From: Phlebopus portentosus
Taxonomy: Eukaryota; Basidiomycota; Agaricomycetes; Boletales; Boletinellaceae
Direction of reading: 5' to 3'
Assembly (NCBI GenBank): GCA_037892935.1
Contig: JAYXKI010000006.1
Span: 868,001-932,000 of the forward strand
DNA: 64,000 bases
This document shows positions 57,447 through 64,000 of this stretch, in pieces. Each line of letters starts with the position of its first letter. Position 1 is the stretch's first letter. The translations under genes and the position numbers were made by a program. The notes below the pieces were generated by a model. It saw nothing but the letters and a program-made list of their open reading frames with translations, had not been told where the DNA came from and did not search any database.

Positions 57447-58779
57447 GTCGGGCAGCCAAAATGCCTGCGAAACTGATTAATCAATATTCCAGACCCTTGC
57501 TTTTGCCACTACGTACCAATTCTGATCCTGCCGTCGCCATCATCGCAATCCTGGGATTGAATCGGACACAACGAGAAGGACCAGGATGCCCGTCAAGAGT
57601 TGCCAGTGGTTGTAGCACCATCGGATTCCTGTTGAGGTCTATCGGCTCGTTCACTCGTATGGGCAAATTTTGCACGTCCCAGATGCAAACTTTCCCATCC
57701 AAGCTTCCGCTGATCACGAATTTGCTATCTGGAGTCCACGTCACCTCCTCCCCACTTATCCCTTTTGTCGGATTGAGGCCCACCGTGGCCTCCATTCGCA
57801 CCCTCTCCATACCAACGTGCCCTTCTAGTTTCGCTAGGAGATGCCCCTCGTACGCATCAAGTATGTAATGCGCATTACCCGAGGTACCCACAAGTAGGTA
57901 CTTTCCATTCGACGAGAACGCGAGGGAGGTCATATAGATTTGGCGAGGAGGGAACGAGATCAATTTGAGTAGTGGGTCTTCGAGTGTCATAGTTAAGAAC
58001 GGTTCTTTGTCAAAGTTGTTCATGTCATAAAGTAGTATACGGCAGAACGTGTTTATAGCAACCGCAAATACGAGCCCCGAGTTGTCATACGCGACAAGAG
58101 GCGAAGATGGAAGGTGGAGAAGACCTCGACAATTAGGTTTTCGTAAATCCCATAAACGTACGGTTCGGTCAAGAGAACCTGACATGAACCCATCATCTAT
58201 GGGTGAAACCTCCAGCGATACGACGCGTTCTTTGTGTCCTTTGAAGTACTGTAAATACTTATTGTCGTGCAATGAGTGGTACCGGATCGTATCGTCCTCT
58301 TTGGTAGACGCGTATATGATTGAGCTGTTCTTGTGCGTGAACCGTGGTAAATCTACACCATACTTTTTGGAGTACAGTGTCTTCAAATGCCTGCAGCAAA
58401 TCATAAACTATTCGAGCAAACGTTGAACAAGCTAACACACAATCAGCACCTACTTTCCGGATTTACAATTGTAGAGACGAAATGTCTCGTCTTCTGCAGC
58501 AGTGACAAGTACGTCTCCCCGGTCATCAAACGTCAGCCCCGTTATCTGTCGAGGAGGCGGATTTTGCACGCGAAGTGGCACTTGACTAGGCGACGGCGCA
58601 GGAAGGGGTTCGACGCTTCCCTTGAATATCTTCGCTGGTTTCAGCTTCGTCTTAAAGACCCTCGTCAGAAAGTGGAAGAAATGAAATCACACAGATCAAT
58701 TTACCATGATAGAGTCATTCAACGCTATTGTCTGAGGCTTCGTACCATTTGTGGATGCACCGGGTGGTACGGTCGTCAT
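57387..58779 (-). CDS. SWD2: WD40 protein SWD2/WDR82 (COMPASS and CPF subunit)
   Basis: This is a WD40 subunit shared by Set1/COMPASS (H3K4 methylation) and the cleavage/polyadenylation factor. The ATG at 58779 (MTTVPPGASTNGTKPQTI) splices to TKLKPAKIFKGSVEPL, then QITGLTFDDRGDVLVTAAED, ETFRLYNCKSGK, LKTLYSKKYGVDLPRFTHKN and IRYHSLHDNKYLQYFKGHKE. Blades follow with GFMSGSLDRTVRLWDLRKPN, YMTSLAFSSNGKYLLVGTSG, ILDAYEGHLLAKLEGH and FVISGSLDGKVCIWDVQ. The last long exon ends MMATAGSEL and splices (gtacgt..cag) to AFWLPDLAGDG, finishing EHFRKKLGG with TGA at 57387-57389. AFWLPD near the end is typical of the family. A run-on frame without the last intron stops at 57481 and is not favoured. Confidence 0.9.
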
Positions 58780-58948
58780 TTATTTTGCAATGACTCGGAG
58801 GGAAGGGATGGTGGTTTTTACTAGTAGTTCTCTTGCCTTCAGGTGATCGGCGCAGAAGACTCAGGCATCGTGAAGTGACTGTCACGCGTGGAACACATTT
58901 GTCTTGCCTCACTCAACGTCCTTCTGTCCCTTCTCTCCAGTACTGACC
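58780..58948. promoter_or_regulatory. Compact divergent promoter, SWD2 / RPB5
   Basis: Only 169 bp separate the divergent start codons of SWD2 (-) and RPB5 (+), so the region must serve both. No specific site was identified. Confidence 0.5.
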
Positions 58949-59887
58949 ATGGCGGATGCCATCGGCGGACCAGATGAGGCCGCCAAATTATGGCGCGTAA
59001 ACCGAACTATTCACGAACTCGTCAGAGACAGGGTATTTCGATTCAAATCTATAGAGGGTCCCGAGCTCACAGCGAAAATACTTAGGGATTCCAAGTCTCC
59101 GACGAAGAAATTGAAATGGAACTTGCATCTTTCAAGCAAGCCTATGCCAACAGCGTCGGTTCCGTGGAGTAAGCACGTTCTTCGTTCAACATGATTCAAG
59201 AAGCTTAACTGATATTGCCCTAGCCGAAACATGCTCAACTTCTTCACCAACCACCGAGTAAACACCCAAGACCACATTTTTGTATTCTTCTCTGATGAGA
59301 AGAGTGTCGGTGTAAAGACTATGCGCAGGCACGTCTTAAGTTTCCCTCTTACTATTCCGTAATAATGCAACTAAAGCTCTGGCTTTTAGACTGCTCCAAA
59401 TCCTGGAGGAAAAGACGATCAACAAAGCAATCATCATATTCCCGGGCAACATGACTCCGTCTGCTCGAAAAGTGAATCCTACATCGTACGGGACGAGTCT
59501 GTATTGACCCTCCTGTATTCATTCACAGGTCATCGTGGCTATGTCTCATCAATACCGACTTGAAGAATTCTCCGAGTCAGACCTTCTCGTTAACATCACA
59601 CGACATATTCTCGTCCCAGCGCACGAAGTCCTCACGCAAGAGGAGAAGAAGATATTGTTAGAGAAGTAGTAAGTTTCTCTGTTGACTGCCTTGGCATCGA
59701 GCTCTCAGACGGGCGTATTACTCATTTGCGTCTTTCTTTCAGTCGCTTGAAGGAGACCCAGCTCCCTCGTATTCAACTAGCGGATCCCGTTGCACGATAT
59801 TATGGCCTTCGAAGAGGCCAGGTCGTCAAAATCACACGACCCTCTGAGACAGCAGGTCGATATGTCAGTTATAGAATCTGTTTTTAG
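58949..59887 (+). CDS. RPB5: RNA polymerases I, II and III subunit RPB5 (RPABC1)
   Basis: This is a common subunit of all three nuclear RNA polymerases, located at the jaw. The ATG at 58949 opens [19 protein letters not shown]. After an intron come [20 protein letters not shown] and ANSVGSV, then [95 protein letters not shown] and [14 protein letters not shown]. The final exon holds [20 protein letters not shown] and [20 protein letters not shown] followed by VSYRICF and TAG 59887. The C-terminal assembly domain is very conserved and complete. The usual last residues are YRICM or similar, so the end is normal. Confidence 0.95.
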
Positions 59888-60191
59888 ACAGCTGCATCGG
59901 TTTTCTTAGGAGCCATACGATAGTACTTATGGATATTGCAGCGCTTGTTCCCTCCTAACATCTTGATTGTAATCTAAGAGCACAACGGCTCTCATAGACG
60001 CTGGTTGGAATTCTACGTATTTCGGGTCTGAATGCCGATTTCGACCCGAGAGATAAGTCTATGATTGATGCGTGAGGAATATACATATGCTACTGTGAGT
60101 TGGGAATTAGCTCAAGAAGACGTAAGAGGTATGTGGTATGTGGATTTAACAGTGAAGTAAAAAGTCAGCGACGGGACAACATTATACCAGC
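59888..60191. other. Convergent intergenic spacer
   Basis: 304 bp between the 3' ends of RPB5 and the DnaJ gene. Nothing was recognised. Confidence 0.4.
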
Positions 60192-62100
60192 CTATTGCGT
60201 CTGGCAATCGGGGTGATTCATGTCGTCACTATCTTCGTCGGTCCACGCCTCCTCGTCATCATCTGCGCCAAACTGGAAAGCAGAAAATGCAGACTGGTTT
60301 AAGAAGTTAGCGCCCGCGGTGAAAGAGCGGGTACGCACGTCGGCGGAGTCAGCCTCTTCAAATTCTGGAGCATCAACCACGGCGGGTCGAGGCTCAAGAT
60401 CTGGTCTCTTCGGTGGTAGCAGTCTTTCCAACGCCTGTTGACAATACACGATGATCCCGAGCGGAGTAAAAAATACACCATCAATATATTCAGACACTAT
60501 TCGCAAGTCATTTAGTTCAGAAGAAAGAACGTACCTCTTTATCGACGCTCAATGCCCAGTTTGTATCAGGGAATTCTACATCGAATATTACATATAGATC
60601 GCCTTTAAGGTCTTGATTCTTGTAGTGCGGCATTCCCTCCCCTCGCAGAACGATAGTATCTTTAGGCTGGATTATTTTGCCCGGCGGAGTGGTTACTTCG
60701 ATCCCACGCCCGTCTAGATGAGTGAGGAGGATGCGAGAGAAGCCGAGCAAGGCTTCAGAAAGCGTAATCTTCACCTTCGCCAGAAGATCATTGCCGGAGC
60801 GCTCGAAAGATGAATGTGGCTGTAACTTTAGTACGAAGATCACGTCGCCGGCGGGAGCATCTGGCTATTCGGGGCAAAGTACAATATTAGAATGTATTTC
60901 CCATTGCTGTCGGAGAGGTCTTTACCAATTGGTCGCCTTCACCTGTGAGAACGATACGCTGCTGGTCCGTCATGCCCTTCTCTATGAAGATCTCCAGACG
61001 CTTCTTTTCTTTGACAGTCTTCTTGCCTTTGCACTTTTTACATCTATGAGGTAGGTTTTAGAAAGAATCTTAGGAGAAAGTGGGCTCGACGGACCGGTCC
61101 TTTTCGCGAAGCTTTTCCCCAGCGCCCTGGCACTCGGTGCAGATTGCTCGAGATTGGCCATATACAGAGTGACCCATCTAAAACGAGTGGCTTAGTATAA
61201 CCAAATACTAAGGCTAGATAAATTCATACAGGGGTCGTTGTGATCGTCCATCCTTTCCCATCGCACTTGATACAGGGCTTGGGCTTCGCATTGCCCCTTG
61301 CTCCGGAACTATTATGAAGACAACCGCGGTGATGGTGAGCGCGAGTGAGGGGAACCGATCCAATGTCCTTACCCGCGGCAAACGCCACAGACGATCTCCT
61401 TCTCCATGTTCATCTTCACATGTTTCCCATTGTAGAGGTCCTCAAGCGCAACATCGTAAGGGATCACAGAATCCTCGCCTCTCCTTGGCCGCGACGTTCG
61501 GGGTCCATCAAACATGAATGAGAACCCACTTCCGGCAAAGAATCCCGCAAATAAATCAGCAGCATCTGGTCCTCCTGAAGGACCTCCATAACCCTTTGCA
61601 AGACCTTCAAGGCCATGCTCGTCATATATTTCTCTAGTTTGAGAATCGGAGAGAATCTCGTATCTGTCAATGAAGATCAAGGTCAGCCAAAGCAACTGAA
61701 AATCGATAGGGCCGCGCACGCAGTCCCAATCTCCTGGAATCTCGTGCTAGCATCAGGATCGTTGATGTTCTATAGACAACATCAGCGAAGAGAAGTATAA
61801 GAATGGGTCGGCCTATAGTACTTTATCCTAATTAAAGGATGAACAATTAATTTGTCAAACTATTTCAGTGGAACGTACAGGGTGATGCTCTTTCGCCTGA
61901 AAAAGATATGAGAACACATCGTCTTAGAAAGAAGCTAAAATTTGACCTTTTTTCGGTACGCTTTTTTAATTTCGTCTGCACGAAAACATGAGAATTTCTC
62001 ATATTCAAATCGAACGATACACCTACCTTCTGTAGCGTTGTGCGGAATTCCAAGCAGATCATAGAGTTCCGTGTCCACGGGCACTATCCCAAGAGAGGTA
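60192..62100 (-). CDS. Type I DnaJ/Hsp40 co-chaperone (YDJ1/XDJ1-like)
   Basis: This J-protein partner of Hsp70 has all type I parts. The J domain is read over several very small exons: [27 protein letters not shown] (29 nt, 61975-61947), AKEHHP (18 nt, 61896-61879), a proposed 6-nt micro-exon DK (61827-61822) and [17 protein letters not shown] (from 61769). A Gly-rich segment ([20 protein letters not shown]) follows. The zinc-finger region has four CxxC units ([32 protein letters not shown]). The substrate-binding domains read [40 protein letters not shown] and [20 protein letters not shown]. The C-terminus ends DCQTQ and then TAG at 60192; CQTQ fits a CaaX box with Gln last, as in farnesylated YDJ1-type proteins. 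The start codon is unresolved: the frame before VDTELYDLL lacks an ATG down to a stop near 62140, so a 5' exon lies upstream. Confidence 0.88.
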
Positions 62101-62700
62101 CGCGCCAAGGTTAGCTCAAAAGCATTGCTCAAAGGCACGAATTACTGACTGATTATGAGTATCGTCCTGCACTGTAATTGTCACGAGCTTAAGTTATTTC
62201 AGACAGCAGATTCTGAAACCACTATGCAGCAAAAGCATAGAAGCGCGAGGGCGGGCGTAAGAGAAACAAGCAGGCGTAAACTCAAAGGATAGGCGGCACG
62301 CGTTTGTTTTGGGGCCACGTGATAGGAAAATCTGTTCGCGCTCATCTTTTTCGTCTCCAGCCCAACCTTGTAGCCTCGACATAATATTTCCGATTGAGCA
62401 ATCCGAGACTGGTACTGGTAAGTCTGAGAGCCTATCGTCTCCAGATGATGCTACATTTTAAACTTATCTACATTGTCTGACCGGTTTCGACCGGATCTGA
62501 CGACTTGTTACTCTCTGACGTCCTTTAATTGATGTTCTCGTTGTTCTGGCGTGCTCCCTTGCTGACCAAAGTTTTTCTTTTCTTCTCTTCTAGGGGATGG
62601 AGTCCAACGCTCAAGAGTTCAGAATATAGTTAACGTACTGCCTTACGTTTTGTACTTGTGTAGCAGTGGCCTTGACTGACTCCATAAATAGACATTCATT
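62101..62700. promoter_or_regulatory. Divergent region, DnaJ 5' end / RCM1 promoter
   Basis: About 600 bp that must include the unresolved first exon of the DnaJ gene and the promoter of RCM1. No other gene is supported. Confidence 0.35.
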
Positions 62701-64000
62701 ATGAATTTCTACTTCGATGCTGCAAAGGTCCTGGATAAGCTCGATGCAAAGCAGGGCTCTATCAAAGGAATCGTCTCAACGCTACCCGAGAAAGACAGGA
62801 AAAGAACAGCAGCACTAGTCATTGAGACGCTTAAGTGTATGGACTCCTTCCCTGCATTCTATCCGTACTTGGTTTCAATGGTGACTAGACAGACAAAGCC
62901 GTTCTAAGCGATGTCATCCGAGCCGCCGACCTCCTGAAGCATGAGCGACAGAAGCTTACCTCACCGAACCTTGCTCTCTTGCTCGTTCATGATCTCCTCC
63001 TTTCAAAAGGGAAAATACAAACCAGCGACGGACCCATCAAGCAAGCTGTCCTAAGGTGAATATACTACCACCTTCCTTTATCGTGATGCATGGTCAATGC
63101 CGACCTCTTCTGTGCTTTAGGCACAAGATACGGCTGCAATCTGAATTAACGAAAATTCAAGTTAGACGAGAGGCCAAGTCGGTCACGGAGCTTGCGCAGG
63201 GAGGTGACACGCGAGCCGGTATGTTCCTTATCTTGTATGGGATTAATTACCCTTACGAAATAGCGTAGATCTGATTCCGCGCTATGTTCGTGTAAATACA
63301 TTAATCTGGTCACTGAGGATGCCGTTCGGCACTTCCTTTCACAAGGGTACAAGGAAGAGGGCGACCCGCTCACTTCGAAGTAAGCTGCTGCTTTCCCTTT
63401 CTGCAATCCCGACGATTATAATAATTCACCGCAGGAAAGCCTTCCAGCGCGATCAGCATGTCCCTGACCTTATTTTATTCCATCCTTCAACTCCCTTCAA
63501 TGATAGCCCTCTGCTCGATTCGGGTAAAATTATACTTCAAGATAAAGCATCATGTTTTCCCGCGGTGATCCTCTCTCCCCCCGCACATGGTAATGCGTAC
63601 GTTATCGATGCTACAGCGGCTCCCGGGAATAAGACCACACTCTTGAGCGCCCTGATGAAGGGTCGCGGGAAGGTAGGGCGTCTTTTCTTATTGAATCAGG
63701 TTCGAGGGAACTCTGAGTTGACACAAGGATCAGCTGTACGCATTTGAACGAGACAAGAAGCGCTTCTCAACCCTTAAGAAGATGGTAGCAAGAGCTCATT
63801 GCGGTAATGTTGAGCCGACGAACGCAGACTTCCTGGCAGCCGACCCCCACGACGCGAGATATTCCCGTGTCTCCCACATGTACGTTTCCTGGCCCTGACC
63901 AAGTCTGGATGTTTGGCTTACTAGGCACCTAACCATATCGCTCAGCCTCGTGGATCCGTCGTGCAGCGGCTCTGGAATCGTCAACCGCCTTGATCATCTA
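62701..64000 (+). CDS. RCM1: 25S rRNA (cytosine-5)-methyltransferase RCM1/NSUN5, cut by the window end
   Basis: This is a nucleolar m5C methyltransferase acting on large-subunit rRNA. The ATG at 62701 opens MNFYFDAAKVLDKLDAKQGS and IVSTLPEKDRKRTAALVIET. It splices (donor gtatgg) to YKAVLSDVIRAADLLKHERQ, LLVHDLLLSKGKIQTSDGPI and, in later exons, IPRYVRVNTL, KKAFQRDQHVPDLILFHPST, SGKIILQDKASCFPAVIL, and the SAM-binding VIDATAAPGNKTTLLSALM. YAFERDKKRFSTLKKMVARA and VEPTNADFLA follow. The last visible exon reads LVDPSCSGSGIVNRLDHL, with the conserved DPSCSGSG containing one of the two catalytic cysteines. The TC-motif cysteine and the C-terminus lie beyond 64000. The NSUN5-type spacing identifies the subfamily. 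Confidence 0.92.

Noticed and set aside
1..64000. tRNA, rRNA or CRISPR features
   Set aside because: I looked by eye for box B-like GGTTCGA contexts with pairing arms and for regularly spaced short repeats. The only regular array is the coding TPR repeat, and no RNA gene could be supported.

Overview
The window is eukaryotic and almost certainly comes from a filamentous basidiomycete, most likely an Agaricomycete. Genes carry many introns of about 45-60 bp with GT..AG ends and CTRAY-like branch points. They are packed on both strands with short shared promoters. Recognisable families include MATA-type HMG-box proteins, a KilA-N/APSES transcription factor, 45-residue basidiomycete TPR repeats and a CACTA (DUF4218) transposase fragment. 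No rRNA, tRNA, CRISPR or bacterial features were seen.

Region 1 (1-4.35 kb) is a tandem family of HMG-box genes: a 3' gene end at the left edge, a frameshifted pseudogene and an intact gene, the last two with a duplicated upstream block. Region 2 (4.9-6.9 kb) holds RNase P/MRP subunit POP4 on the minus strand. Its 5' end runs straight into a CACTA transposase fragment and no start codon is visible. Region 3 (7-27.2 kb) is conserved gene space: a SAM-domain tail-anchored protein, an SPX-domain phosphate transporter, a KilA-N/APSES regulator, ornithine decarboxylase, the PP2A activator PTPA, Ku70 and a Trx-Grx monothiol glutaredoxin.

Region 4 (27.7-47 kb) is unstable. Three paralogous short-chain dehydrogenases (SDRs), two paralogous protein-kinase loci and two ARID-domain loci are interleaved with a few solid genes (Mediator MED22 and a peroxisomal SCP2 protein). 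One kinase locus is intact and splices into a C-terminal array of nearly identical TPR repeats. The other is a pseudogene running into an ARID fragment. The long ARID/SWI1-like gene is decayed, and the middle SDR has lost a splice donor. Repeated [kinase (+), SDR (-)] pairs point to segmental duplication.

Region 5 (47.3-64 kb) returns to housekeeping genes: the AAA+ ATPase MGS1/WRNIP1, an unrecognised minus-strand gene, the mitochondrial dynamin MGM1/OPA1, a small unknown gene, a dispersed third HMG-box gene, ZNHIT1/VPS71, SWD2/WDR82, RPB5, a type I DnaJ (YDJ1/XDJ1-like) and the rRNA methyltransferase RCM1/NSUN5, cut by the right edge.

The most notable observations are a predicted 6-nt micro-exon encoding the Asp of the DnaJ HPD motif, the kinase-TPR fusion with homogenised 135-bp repeats, the transposon-abutted POP4 5' end, the kinase/SDR segmental duplications, and a convergent coding overlap between ZNHIT1 and SWD2. 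Exon structures were inferred by eye from frame and splice consensus, without alignment or RNA data.
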